A DNA stretch of 64,000 nt from Streptomyces sp. CG4 (GCF_041080655.1 NZ_CP163525.1:9114001-9178000), one strand, 5' to 3'; shown: positions 43,802 to 52,239, counted from the first letter of the stretch. Numbers and translations are program-made. Notes: a model not told the origin generated them from the sequence alone.

Positions 43802-44719
43802 ATGGCGGAAGAGACGCGGAATGGACGAGCCATGGGCGAGGAACGGTTCGAGGACGGCTGGTACGTGGACGAGCGATGCACCAACTGCGATGTCGCACGG
43901 CAGCTCGCGCCCGACCTGATCGGCGAGGCCGACGGCCGTTCGGTCGTCCTGCGCCAGCCACGCGACCGCGCCGAGGTACGGCTCCTGAACGCCGCCGCGC
44001 ATGCCTGCCACACCCGCTCCATCCGTCCCCCGGGCGGACGGCTGGACACGGCACAGGACCCCTTCCCGCTGGCCCTCGACGACACCGTGTACCTGTGCGG
44101 ACACAACTCCACGCACACCGCGGCCGCCAACTCCTACCTGTTACGTCGCCCCGGCGGTACCGTGATGATGGTGGACACCCCGCGCTGGAGCAACGAGCTG
44201 GCCGCCCGCTACGAGGAACTGGGCGCCGTCACCGACGTCCTGCTCACCCACCGCGACCATGTCGCGCACGGCCGGCGCTACGCCGACCGCTTCGGCGCGC
44301 GGCTGTGGATCCACGAGGGAGACCTCGACGCCGTCCCGGACGCCGACCACGTCCTGCACGGCACCGACCCGGCGGAGATCGCGGACGGTGTGATCGCCCA
44401 CCCGCTGCCCGGCCACACCCAGGGCAGCGTGCTCTACGTCGTCGACGAGCGGTACTGCTTCAGCGGCGACAGCTTCTACTGGTCACGTACGACCGGGGAC
44501 CTCGAGGTGGCCGAGAGCGTCACCTGGTACTCCATCACCGAGCTGGCCGCCTCCTTGGCGCGGACCGCCGGCCGGCTGCGCTTCGAGTGGCTGCTGCCGG
44601 GCCACGGCGACCGCTGGCACCTGCCCGCCGACGAGATGGCCAGGCGACTGCGCAGGCTGACGGAGCACACGGGTGAACTGAAGCCGCGACCCGTCGACTT
44701 CACTGCGGTGCGCTGGTAG
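43802..44719 (+). CDS. ferredoxin-like domain fused to a metallo-beta-lactamase-fold hydrolase
   Basis: 305 residues (an ATG at 43832 is a possible later start). The N-terminal 80 residues match the ferredoxin-like module seen in MBL fusions of plants, cyanobacteria and actinomycetes: GWYVDERCTNCDVARQLAPD and AAHACHTRSI. The usual CxxCxxC has lost its third Cys (Ala), and the CP pair reads CH. The MBL part has HNSTHTAAANSYLLRRPGGT, VLLTHRDHVAHGRRYADRFG, HPLPGHTQGSVLYVVDERYC, FSGDSF and LLPGHGDRWHLP, so the metal ligands are largely present. Probably a cytoplasmic hydrolase; whether it still holds an iron-sulfur cluster is doubtful. Confidence 0.82.
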   Translation: MAEETRNGRAMGEERFEDGWYVDERCTNCDVARQLAPDLIGEADGRSVVLRQPRDRAEVRLLNAAAHACHTRSIRPPGGRLDTAQDPFPLALDDTVYLCGHNSTHTAAANSYLLRRPGGTVMMVDTPRWSNELAARYEELGAVTDVLLTHRDHVAHGRRYADRFGARLWIHEGDLDAVPDADHVLHGTDPAEIADGVIAHPLPGHTQGSVLYVVDERYCFSGDSFYWSRTTGDLEVAESVTWYSITELAASLARTAGRLRFEWLLPGHGDRWHLPADEMARRLRRLTEHTGELKPRPVDFTAVRW

Positions 44720-44790
44720 CGGTCCGGTCGAAGCCGTCGTAACGAGACGATCCGGTGGTTGAGCGGACGTATGTGGAACCATGTCATCCC

Positions 44791-45780
44791 ATGCGTGCTG
44801 CCTACATCGAAGAGCTGGGTCCGGCGGACGTCATCCGGTACGGCGAGATCGCCGCTCCCCGGCCCGGCCCCACCGATGTGCTGGTCGACGTCCTGGCCAC
44901 CACGGTCAATCCGGTGGACACGTTCGTGCGGTCGGGCCTCTTCCCCACACACATGGACTTCCCCTTCGTCGTGAGCCGTGACCTGGTCGGCAGGGTCGCC
45001 GAGACGGGCCCCGGTGTCACCGGCTTCCGCGCCGGGGACCGGGTGTGGTGCAACAGCCTCGGACACGGCGGCAGGCAGGGCGCGGCGGCGGAGCGGGTGG
45101 TGGCGGCCGACCGGCTGTACCACCTGCCCCACAGCGTCGACCCGTACGCCGCAGTCGCCGTGCTCCATCCGGCGGCGACCGCGTATCTGGCGCTGTTCGT
45201 CCACGGGCGGCTCCGCGTGGGGGAGACCGTGCTGGTCGCCGGCGGCGCGGGCCGCGTCGGCAGCGCCCTGCTGACCATGGCGGTACGGGCCGGCGCCCGG
45301 GTCCTCGCGACGGCCGCTGCGCGCGACGCGCACTACTGCGCGGAGCTGGGCGCTGCCGAGGTGTTCGACTACCGGGATCCGGACCTGACCGAGAGGATCC
45401 GCGGGGCCGCGCCCTCGGGGCTCGACCTGTACCTGGACACGGCGGGCGTCAACGACCTGGAGACCACGGTCGGCCTCCTCGCCCGCAGAGGCCGCGTGGT
45501 GCTGTTCGCCGGCGCCGCGACCCGTCCCGTACTGCCCGCCGGGGCGCTCTACATGAACGACCGCTCCGTCGTGGGGTTCGTGATCTCCCACGCGACCTCC
45601 GCGGAACTCGCCGAAGCCGCCGCCTGCATCAACGACCTCCTCCGCCAGGACGCTCTGCGCTCGGGCGGCATCGAGGTCTTCCCGCTGAGCGCGGCGGCCG
45701 ACCTGCACGCCCGGATGGAGAAGGGCGAACTGCACGGACGCCGTGCGGTCCTGCGCACGGACCTGACAGCCGGCGAGTGA
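44791..45780 (+). CDS. zinc-type alcohol dehydrogenase/quinone oxidoreductase
   Basis: 329 residues from the ATG at 44791. MDR superfamily: GroES-like N-terminal part (PADVIRYGEIAAPRPGPTDV, SRDLVGRVAETGPGVTGFRA, GDRVWCNSLGHGGRQG), then the Rossmann domain with VLVAGGAGRVGSALLTMAVR and the ELGAAEVFDYRDPDL segment. No zinc-binding Cys cluster is seen, which fits the NADPH:quinone reductase branch. The substrate is unknown. It follows the MBL gene on the same strand after 71 bases, so the two may form a small operon. Confidence 0.88.
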   Translation: MRAAYIEELGPADVIRYGEIAAPRPGPTDVLVDVLATTVNPVDTFVRSGLFPTHMDFPFVVSRDLVGRVAETGPGVTGFRAGDRVWCNSLGHGGRQGAAAERVVAADRLYHLPHSVDPYAAVAVLHPAATAYLALFVHGRLRVGETVLVAGGAGRVGSALLTMAVRAGARVLATAAARDAHYCAELGAAEVFDYRDPDLTERIRGAAPSGLDLYLDTAGVNDLETTVGLLARRGRVVLFAGAATRPVLPAGALYMNDRSVVGFVISHATSAELAEAAACINDLLRQDALRSGGIEVFPLSAAADLHARMEKGELHGRRAVLRTDLTAGE

Positions 45781-45903
45781 CCTGCCCGTCGGAAAGCAGC
45801 CAGTCAAGGGGCGGGCCGACGTCGCAGCGGCGTCACTGGGTACGTTGGCCGCTGTCAGCGCCACATGCCGAGGCGTCGGCAACGGCTCAGGGGAGACGAA
45901 CAC

Positions 45904-47115
45904 ATGGCACGCGTCGCCGTCATCACCGCGCCCAACATCGGCTACCGCAACACAGGAATGCTGACCGTCGACCTGGCCTTCGAGTCCCTGCGACGGCGTA
46001 TGGGGGTCGAGACCGACGCGACCTGGTACACGCTCCATCCGCCGGAGACCGTGCCGCTGCGCGCGGGTGTGCGAGCGGCCGATGTCCCGTTCCGTTTCCA
46101 TGCGCTCACCGAGCACCTCGGCTCGCTCCGCGACCACGACGCGGTCGTCTTCTGGGGCGACTTCCTGCATACCCGGCACTATCTGGCGCAGGACGCGACG
46201 AACCGCCTGCTCGACTTCGGCATCGCCGGGGACCGCGACGCCGCCCGGGCGCTGCTGCACCGCACCCTGCTGCTGGCGGACCAGCCGGACGAACTCCTCG
46301 CCCGCACACTCAGCTACGGCGGCACGATCCTGCACAACACGCAGTCCGACTACGAGGACAAGGAGTACGGCCCTCGCTTCTCCCGCCTGATGACGCGAAG
46401 CCACCGCGTCTGGATGCGCGACCCGCTCTCGGCGGCCAAGATCGCCCACCTGCGGGGGGACCGTGCGACCGACTACTTCGGTTCGGACGCGGCGCTGCTG
46501 TCCCGCCCCGGCGACCTCGACCACCTCCCGGCCACGCGGTGGTCCGAGGAGGTCCCGGAGGGCGGTGCGATCGGTGTGTTCCTCGGCGCCCGTACTCCGA
46601 TCCCCGGCTGGCTGCCCGCCTTCTGCCAGGGACTGTCCGCTCGTTTCGGAGCGCCCCTCGAATGGCTGCCGTGGTTCGACCGCGACATCCCTTCCCAGGT
46701 CGGCCACATCCCGACCCGCCCGGGTGAGTACACCATGGGCGACCTGGTCCGCGTCCTCTCCCGCTACCGCCTGGTGATCACGGACACCTATCACCTGTGT
46801 GTCAACGCCTGGGGCGCCGGCACCCCGGTGCTGTGCGTCGGCGCCCCCGAACCCCGTCCGACGACCGACGACGACTACCTCACGCTGAGCGACGTGAAGA
46901 AGCATGTGTTCCACATCGCTTACGACGCCGGCGACTTCTACCTCTCCACCCTCCCCGACACCCGGGAAGCCCACGAGCGAGGCGCCGACCGGCTCGTCCA
47001 CCTCGTGGAGGCCGGCGGAGCCGACGCCATCGCCGCCCGGATCCGCGCACACGCCGACTACTCGGCGACCACCTTCACCGCGACACTCAACTCGCTGCTC
47101 AGCACCGGTTGTTGA
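45904..47115 (+). CDS. polysaccharide pyruvyl transferase-family protein
   Basis: 403 residues from the ATG at 45904. The fold is that of PF04230-type enzymes, which resemble glycosyltransferase GT-B folds: VITAPNIGYRNTGMLTVDLA at the start, HDAVVFWGDFLHTRHYLAQD, the VWMRDPLSAAKIAHLRGDRA segment that is also seen in CsaB-like proteins, GAIGVFLGARTPIPGWLPAF, and VLSRYRLVITDTYHLCVNAW, GAGTPVLCVG near the end. Pyruvyl transferases move a ketal pyruvate from PEP onto sugars of polymers. Target unknown. It is convergent with the peptide/ABC operon and shares the terminator at 47191. Confidence 0.82.
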   Translation: MARVAVITAPNIGYRNTGMLTVDLAFESLRRRMGVETDATWYTLHPPETVPLRAGVRAADVPFRFHALTEHLGSLRDHDAVVFWGDFLHTRHYLAQDATNRLLDFGIAGDRDAARALLHRTLLLADQPDELLARTLSYGGTILHNTQSDYEDKEYGPRFSRLMTRSHRVWMRDPLSAAKIAHLRGDRATDYFGSDAALLSRPGDLDHLPATRWSEEVPEGGAIGVFLGARTPIPGWLPAFCQGLSARFGAPLEWLPWFDRDIPSQVGHIPTRPGEYTMGDLVRVLSRYRLVITDTYHLCVNAWGAGTPVLCVGAPEPRPTTDDDYLTLSDVKKHVFHIAYDAGDFYLSTLPDTREAHERGADRLVHLVEAGGADAIAARIRAHADYSATTFTATLNSLLSTGC

Positions 47116-47190
47116 CGACACCCGCGTTCCCCCGGGGCGACGCGCCGGCCCCGGTGTCAGGTGATGTGCCGCAGCAGGGCCGCCGCGACC

Positions 47191-47238
47191 GCCGCCGGTG
47201 GCCCGCCGCTGCGGTCGCAGCGACGGGCCACCGGCGGC
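47191..47238. terminator. very strong bidirectional terminator
   Basis: Two perfect 15-base arms, GCCGCCGGTGGCCCG (47191-47205) and CGGGCCACCGGCGGC (47224-47238), with a further GCTGCG/CGCAGC pairing inside the loop. It starts three bases after the stop of the 39-residue peptide on the minus strand and also serves the pyruvyl-transferase-like gene. Confidence 0.92.
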
Positions 47239-47240
47239 GG

Positions 47241-47360
47241 TCAGCCGGCCGCTCGTGCTCCGTCGGCGGTCATCTTCCGCAGCAGCGGTCTGCTGCCGCG
47301 GATCGCGTCGAGCGTGGCGAGTGCGCCGGTGGCGAGACAGACACCGAACCGGATTGTCAT
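47241..47360 (-). CDS. 39-residue peptide coupled to the ABC exporter
   Basis: The ATG at 47360 overlaps the ABC gene's stop (ATGA), and a GGAG ribosome site sits inside the end of the ABC gene. The peptide begins MTIRFGVCLATGALATLDAI and continues with a basic RGSRPLLRKMTADGARAAG end. One Cys and a hydrophobic first half are the only features. The precise overlap and the terminator directly behind it argue that it is a real gene. Possible roles are a small membrane partner of the exporter, or a secreted or signalling peptide. I know no family for it. Confidence 0.6.
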   Translation of the reverse strand: MTIRFGVCLATGALATLDAIRGSRPLLRKMTADGARAAG

Positions 47361-49423
47361 TCGGCTCCTTCGCCGGCGGGTTCCATCGCCGGGGCCGGGA
47401 CGCCGCTCTGCTCGGGTACCTGGGCGGTCTGGAACTGCTGGGCCTGGCGTTCGTACACCCTGCGGAAGATGCCGCCGGTGAGGTCGGGGTCCATGAGCTG
47501 GTCGAAGGTGCCGTGCTCGACGACGCGGCCTTCGTCCAGGACGTAGATGAGGTCGGCGTGCCGGACGCTGTGGAGGCGGTGGGTGACCAGCACGGTGGTC
47601 TGCCCGGTTCCGGCGAGGCGGTGGATCTGGTCGAAGACCCGCTGCTCGGACTCGGGGTCGAGCGCGCTGGTCGGCTCGTCCACGATGAGGATGTCGGCTC
47701 CCGGCTCCGACCCGCCCGTGCCCCACGGTGCGCTACTGGGCCGGCTCGTGTCGCGCCCGGTGCGGTATCTGGCCCTGGCCAGTCCGACCTTCTGCCACTG
47801 CCCGCCGGAGATGTCCTGTCCTCCCTGGTAGCCGCGGACCAGAAGTGTGTTCTTGCCGTGGAGCAGCTTCGCCAGGACCTCGTCGGCGCCGGAGTACGCC
47901 GCCGCGGCGTCCACGAGGGCGTCGTCGATGGGGCGGCCAGGACTGCCGATGCCGATGTTGACCCGTGCGGTGAAGGGCCAGCGCTGGAAGTCCTGGGCGA
48001 CCATGGCGATCCGGGCGAAGATCGAGGCGCGGCGGGCCTGCGCCGCGTCGACGTCGCCCCACACGATGCGGCCGCTGTCCGGGAGGTACAGGCCGGACAG
48101 CAGTTTGGTGAGGGTCGTCTTGCCCGAGCCGTTCCGGCCCACCAGCGCGATGGTCTTGCCCAGCGGGAAGACCAGGTCCACGTCCCGCAGGGACGGCTGG
48201 TCGGCGCCGTGATAGGTGAAGGTGACGTTCTCGAAGCGGACTTCTTTGCAGGAGGACGGTACGTCGCGCCCGGTGGCCGGGATGGCCTGGCGTTCCGCCT
48301 CGGTGCACAGCCGGTCGAGATCGGCGACGAACAAGGACTCCTCCTGTACGTCCGCGACGGTCAGTACCAGGTTGTTGATGCTGGTCGAGCCGGTACGGAT
48401 CGCGAGGACGGCCGTGCCGCCCACCGCCAGCGGCATCGACCCGTTCCACAGCAGCAGCCCGAGCACCCCATAGGTGGCCAGTGTGGCCAGCCCACGTGCC
48501 GCGTCAGCGGTCAGGCCCGTCCGGGCCCCGACCCACGCCAGCCGCGTCTGCTCCCGCTCGCTGGTCTCCGCCATACCGTGGAAATGCTCCAGCAGGAACG
48601 GGCCGACGTTGTGCACCCGGACCTCGCCGGCGGCCTTCTGGTCGATCAGCAGCTGGCTCAGCAACTGTGCGGCCCGGGCGTGCTGGACGAACCTCTGCCA
48701 GCTGGTGTAGCGCTGGCGGGCCATCTCCAGCGAGCCCCAGGCACTCGGCAGCGCCATGGCGGTCAGCAGAGGCAGCATCACCGGGTGCAGCACCGTCAGC
48801 ACTCCGGCGGCGGTGATCAGGGAGATGGCGGCGTTGACCACGGTCGTCGAGTACTTGACCATGCGGCGGGCCGAGTCCGCGCCCCACTGCGCCGAGTCCA
48901 TCAGCTTGTGGAAGGCATCGTCCTCGACCGCCTTCATCTCCACCCGCGCCACCAGGCCCAGATACCGTTCCGTGGCGACCCGCTGGACCTTTGGCTCCAA
49001 CATCCCTGTGGCGGCAGTCGAAGCCGAGTGCAGCATCGAGCCCAGCACCGCCATCACGGCGACGAAGGCCATCGAGGGGAGCGCTCCCCGGAGCCGGTCG
49101 ACGGTGGTGCCGGCGGCGAGGATCTCGGTCAGCAGTCTGTTGACCGCGACCAGTGAGACCGCCTGGGTGACACCGCGTCCGATCTCGGCAGCCGCCAGAA
49201 CGTACAGGGCGCGGGGGTCGGCTTGCCGGGCCAGGCGGACGGCGATGGCGATCTGGCGGGGCAGGCTCGCGGCCATGTTCCGCATGCCGAGCTTCAGCCA
49301 TGCCCCTCGGTGCTGGTTCCAGCCCAGGTCGTACTCCAGCTCGCCGCCGAAGAGCAGTTTCTCGGACGACGACGGTTCACCGGAGGGCTGGGCCTGCTGC
49401 TTCCGGTGTGAGGCGCCGGTCAT
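47357..49423 (-). CDS. ABC exporter (fused permease and ATPase)
   Basis: 688 residues from the ATG at 49423, with GAGGTGGGG upstream; the ATG overlaps the stop of the preceding small ORF. Residues about 80-350 are the transmembrane domain (ALPSMAFVAVMAVLGSMLHS, VVNAAISLITAAGVLTVLHP, LATYGVLGLLLWNGSMPLAV). The ATPase (about 395-655) has Walker A VGRNGSGKTTLTKLL near 430, signature ISGGQWQKVGLARAR near 540 and Walker B ILIVDEPTSALD near 577. About 20 extra residues (RDTSRPSSAPWGTGGSEPG) sit between signature and Walker B. There is no N-terminal peptidase domain. The tight link with short ORFs on both sides suggests peptide export; the substrate is not proven. Confidence 0.88.
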   Translation of the reverse strand: MTGASHRKQQAQPSGEPSSSEKLLFGGELEYDLGWNQHRGAWLKLGMRNMAASLPRQIAIAVRLARQADPRALYVLAAAEIGRGVTQAVSLVAVNRLLTEILAAGTTVDRLRGALPSMAFVAVMAVLGSMLHSASTAATGMLEPKVQRVATERYLGLVARVEMKAVEDDAFHKLMDSAQWGADSARRMVKYSTTVVNAAISLITAAGVLTVLHPVMLPLLTAMALPSAWGSLEMARQRYTSWQRFVQHARAAQLLSQLLIDQKAAGEVRVHNVGPFLLEHFHGMAETSEREQTRLAWVGARTGLTADAARGLATLATYGVLGLLLWNGSMPLAVGGTAVLAIRTGSTSINNLVLTVADVQEESLFVADLDRLCTEAERQAIPATGRDVPSSCKEVRFENVTFTYHGADQPSLRDVDLVFPLGKTIALVGRNGSGKTTLTKLLSGLYLPDSGRIVWGDVDAAQARRASIFARIAMVAQDFQRWPFTARVNIGIGSPGRPIDDALVDAAAAYSGADEVLAKLLHGKNTLLVRGYQGGQDISGGQWQKVGLARARYRTGRDTSRPSSAPWGTGGSEPGADILIVDEPTSALDPESEQRVFDQIHRLAGTGQTTVLVTHRLHSVRHADLIYVLDEGRVVEHGTFDQLMDPDLTGGIFRRVYERQAQQFQTAQVPEQSGVPAPAMEPAGEGAE

Positions 49424-49674
49424 GCACCCCACCTCGTATCCGGTCGTGCCGAGCGCGGGCCGGCGGCGCCGGCGTGCTCTACAGGGCTGACGCTGTGGAG
49501 GGCGCCAGGCTGATGCTGTTCGAATCCAGCGGGCTGATTCAGGGTGACAGGCACGGGGTTCATGAAGTCCTCCATGAGTGGTTCGGAATGACCGGGGCGC
49601 TGTGAGAACGCGTCCATCGCGCTCGCGTCCGGTGCCTCCCGATCGGTTCCTCTTGTGTTGTGGCCCATAGTCAA
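49420..49674 (-). CDS. short peptide gene translationally coupled to the ABC exporter (precursor candidate)
   Basis: An 84-codon frame from the TTG at 49674 (GGAAG site), or 82 codons from the ATG at 49668; later ATGs at 49617 and 49572 are possible. It ends in an ATGA overlap with the exporter. The middle reads MDAFSQRPGHSEPLMEDFMN, then PVPVTLNQPAGFEQHQPGA, with no Cys and several Pro, Gln and His; the end is basic (PRSARPDTRWGA). The acidic first part resembles a leader helix and the rest a core, as in ribosomally made peptides, but no modifying enzyme is adjacent. The same DNA is also open in the exporter's own frame, so evidence for this frame rests on the overlap and start signals. Confidence 0.45.
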   Translation of the reverse strand: MTMGHNTRGTDREAPDASAMDAFSQRPGHSEPLMEDFMNPVPVTLNQPAGFEQHQPGALHSVSPVEHAGAAGPRSARPDTRWGA

Positions 49675-50188
49675 CGTGGCTTCCTTCGACGGAAGTTGGC
49701 CGACTCGTGGGGCTCAACGAATCCGCGGGAATTTCGAACACACGTGTTTCGGTCGGACGCCGAACTCCGGAATAGAGCGCGCGTTGGTGTGTGCGGAATG
49801 CACCGACCCTTGCTGCGCACGGGGTCGGGTTCGGCACGGTGGTGGCCGAAACGCCGAGCGCGTTGTTCGTGGTCATGGCGGCCGGTGCGTCCGGGCAGTG
49901 GCGCATGAAGTGCGAGGTGGTGGTGCAGGCGTACTCGGTGGGCGCGGAGGGCAGTGGCTGCAGCCGTCGCCGGCCTGCCTCCCTGGGGTCAGAGAGGATC
50001 GCTGCGAGGGCACCGGTGACGGCGGCGGCGAGAGTCAGGCTCCCGGCGAAGGCGAGGGCGGCGTGCCTGATGGCGGTGGGGTAGGAGGCTCCCTCCCGGC
50101 GTGCGAGCTTGCCCGCTGCGGCGGCGACCAGCGATGCCAGGATCAGCCCCAGCGCGGCAGCGAACAGAACGGCTGCGAGGTCGGACAT
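49424..50188 (-). CDS. two-helix membrane protein, frame open into the ABC exporter
   Basis: The ATG at 50188 has an excellent AGGGAG site. The first 70 residues form two hydrophobic helices (LAAVLFAAALGLILASLVAA and HAALAFAGSLTLAAAVTGAL) joined by AGKLARREGASYPTA, a pattern common in small streptomycete membrane proteins. After LSDPREAGRRRLQPLPS the sequence loses that character and there is no stop before the exporter's ATG in the same frame. Either the native stop was lost, or a long fusion is made. The exact 3' end is therefore uncertain; only about 49960-50188 looks like a normal gene. Confidence 0.45.
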
Positions 50189-50269
50189 GACCAGCTCCCT
50201 GTAGTCGGTGGGATGGCGACGTGGACCAACGTCTCGGAAAAGGTGTTCGCCGTGGTGCAGCCGGAGAAA

Positions 50270-50985
50270 ATGAACACTGCTGAACACCAGTTGGGGGGCA
50301 GAGTGCAGAAGGAGAGGCGCGAGCGCGCACTGACAGAGCTGCGCAACAGGCTCAACGACGCAGCGGTCAACGCCCGGATGAGCCAGACCGAACTCGCTCG
50401 TAACGCACGCCTGATCCGTACCACCGTGTGGAACGCCCTGAGAAAGGGCGGGGGAGTTCCTTCGGACAAGACGGTTGCGGCCTTGGCGGAGGCAATGCGT
50501 CTGAAGCAAGCGGAGAGAAAGGAGTTGCTGGATCTACGGCGAACCGCCGATGAGAAAGGACAGGCGGCGGTCGTGTGCCGGGTGTTGGGGGATGTGCCGT
50601 TCGAAGCTGACTGCTATGTGGAGCGGCCGGAAGTGGCAGCACGCCACCCCTGGTCGAGGACAGCAGGCGGAGGCGGGGCGACGGGCGCCCCGCCACCCTC
50701 AGAGCCCGCGGCAATCTCGCCCTGAGGCGGGGGGAGGCGGGCGACGCGGTCCGGGCCGCCACCGCTCTCGGTGAATTCGTGCAGGACTGTGCGCGGCTGC
50801 TGGGCCAGGAGCATCCCGACACCCTCAAGGCCTGGAGCTACCTCGCCGAGTGGCGGGGCAGAGCGGGGGACACCTCAGGGTCGGCAGCCGCCGACGCCGA
50901 CCTGCTGCCCCTGCGGACACGAGTGCTGGGCGAACACCACCGGGACACCGTCAAGACCCGCCAGGAACTCGCACGCTTGCGCTGA
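50270..50985 (+). pseudogene. XRE-type regulator with TPR tail, broken by a frame change
   Basis: From the ATG at 50270 an XRE helix-turn-helix is clear: MSQTELARNARLIRTTVWNA and SDKTVAALAEAMRLKQAERK. In a second frame, from about 50650 to 50985, a tetratricopeptide tail follows: ARGNLALRRGEAGDAVRAAT, LLGQEHPDTLKAWSYLAEWR and VLGEHHRDTVKTRQELARL. Streptomyces TPR regulators have many such LGxxHPDTL repeats and an ATPase part between HTH and repeats. Here the middle is missing and the frames do not join. The gene is divergent from the membrane-protein/exporter operon. Confidence 0.72.
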
Positions 50986-51180
50986 CCCACAGGACGGGGT
51001 CGAAGGACTCCCGGACACCAGCGAGTTCAAGCAGGGCTTCATGACTTCACGTCAATCCGGTCTGCGCTACGGGGGCCGGCCCCACCAGGGCCCGGGTGGC
51101 AGCTCCATCGACCGGGAAGGCGGCGGCCAGTTGACTGACATGGGTCAGGAGAGAGTCGGGCCGAGCACAGAGGTGTCAGC

Positions 51181-52239
51181 GTGGCGGGGAAGCGTACGGC
51201 GGTCATGGCGTGTGTCGCGGCACTCATGGCGTGCGGGGTGGGCGAGGCGCCTGCCGGGGCGCACGCGGTGGGTGGGGGCTACTCGGCAGGGGAGTTGAGG
51301 CGGGATCTGGCGGCGGTCCGGGCCGCCGGCGGAGGTGATGTGAACGTGGTGGCCCGGGTGGACGGGCCGGGCCGCGCTGTGCTCCGGGCACGGTACGGGA
51401 CAGCGGGCACGGGCTCGACCGCGCCCGTGCCGTGGGACCCGGAGTTCCGGGTGGCAAGCACCAGCAAGACGTTCACGGCGGTGGTGATGCTCCAACTCGC
51501 CGCAGAAGGGCGGCTTTCGCTGGACGACACGGTGGAACGGTGGCTGCCCGGAGTGGTGCACGGAAAGGGGAACGACGGCTGTCGGATCACCGTACGCGAC
51601 CTGCTCCAGCACACCAGCGGGATCTACGACTACATCAACGATCCCGGCATACGGGACGAGCTGCTGCACCATTTCAACAAGGCACGGTACGACGCCACCC
51701 CGCCGTCCCAACTCGTCGCGATCGCAATGCGACACGCCCCGCTCGGCCTGCGGCACACCTATATCCCCGGCGAGAACCCCTATCTGATCGGCCCGCACGA
51801 GCGGGTGACCATCGACGGGCCCGGAGGCGAGCCGGTGGACCTGACCGACGAGAGCTTCCAGCACACCGCGGACTCCGGTGTGGTGAGCACCCCGTCGGAC
51901 CTCGACACGTTCTTCCGCGCCCTGGCCGGCGGACGGCTGCTGCCCGCCGACCAGTGGGCGCTGATGCGCCGGACGGTCGCGTACGACGACCTGCCGGTAC
52001 CGCCCGCGGGCAAGCAGGGCGGATACGGACTCGGACTGCGGGTCGTGCCCCTGACCTGCGGGGGCGTCTACTCCATGCACGAGGGTGATGGCTTCGGAGT
52101 GTACGGAAGGCCGGCGGTCGGCGCGGACGGCCGTCGGGCGGTGACCGTGTCGGTGACGTCCACCACCGCGCTCGTCAACGAGGACCGGCTCAACAAGGCG
52201 GTACAGACCCTCACCGACCATGTGCTGTGCGATCAATAG
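51181..52239 (+). CDS. beta-lactamase/D-Ala-D-Ala carboxypeptidase-type serine hydrolase lacking the second active-site motif
   Basis: 352 residues from the GTG at 51181. A signal-type start (TAVMACVAALMACGVGEAPA). The first catalytic motif is present near 98 (ASTSKTFTAVVMLQLAAEGR, SxxK), and the family helix LSLDDTVERWLPG and HTSGIYDYIND follow. Then AIAMRHAPL joins straight to GLRHTYIPGENP. In relatives these two parts are separated by about 40 residues that hold the YxN motif (typically in a WSYSNT context). The later segment with HEG (MHEGDGFGVYGRP) is present. The frame is kept, but the missing Tyr suggests the enzyme is inactive or works poorly. Confidence 0.82.
   Translation: MAGKRTAVMACVAALMACGVGEAPAGAHAVGGGYSAGELRRDLAAVRAAGGGDVNVVARVDGPGRAVLRARYGTAGTGSTAPVPWDPEFRVASTSKTFTAVVMLQLAAEGRLSLDDTVERWLPGVVHGKGNDGCRITVRDLLQHTSGIYDYINDPGIRDELLHHFNKARYDATPPSQLVAIAMRHAPLGLRHTYIPGENPYLIGPHERVTIDGPGGEPVDLTDESFQHTADSGVVSTPSDLDTFFRALAGGRLLPADQWALMRRTVAYDDLPVPPAGKQGGYGLGLRVVPLTCGGVYSMHEGDGFGVYGRPAVGADGRRAVTVSVTSTTALVNEDRLNKAVQTLTDHVLCDQ

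Noticed and set aside
45904-49674. A lasso or lanthipeptide cluster around the ABC exporter
   Set aside because: No lanthionine synthetase, lasso cyclase, protease or radical SAM gene is in the neighbourhood; only the exporter and small ORFs support a peptide system.
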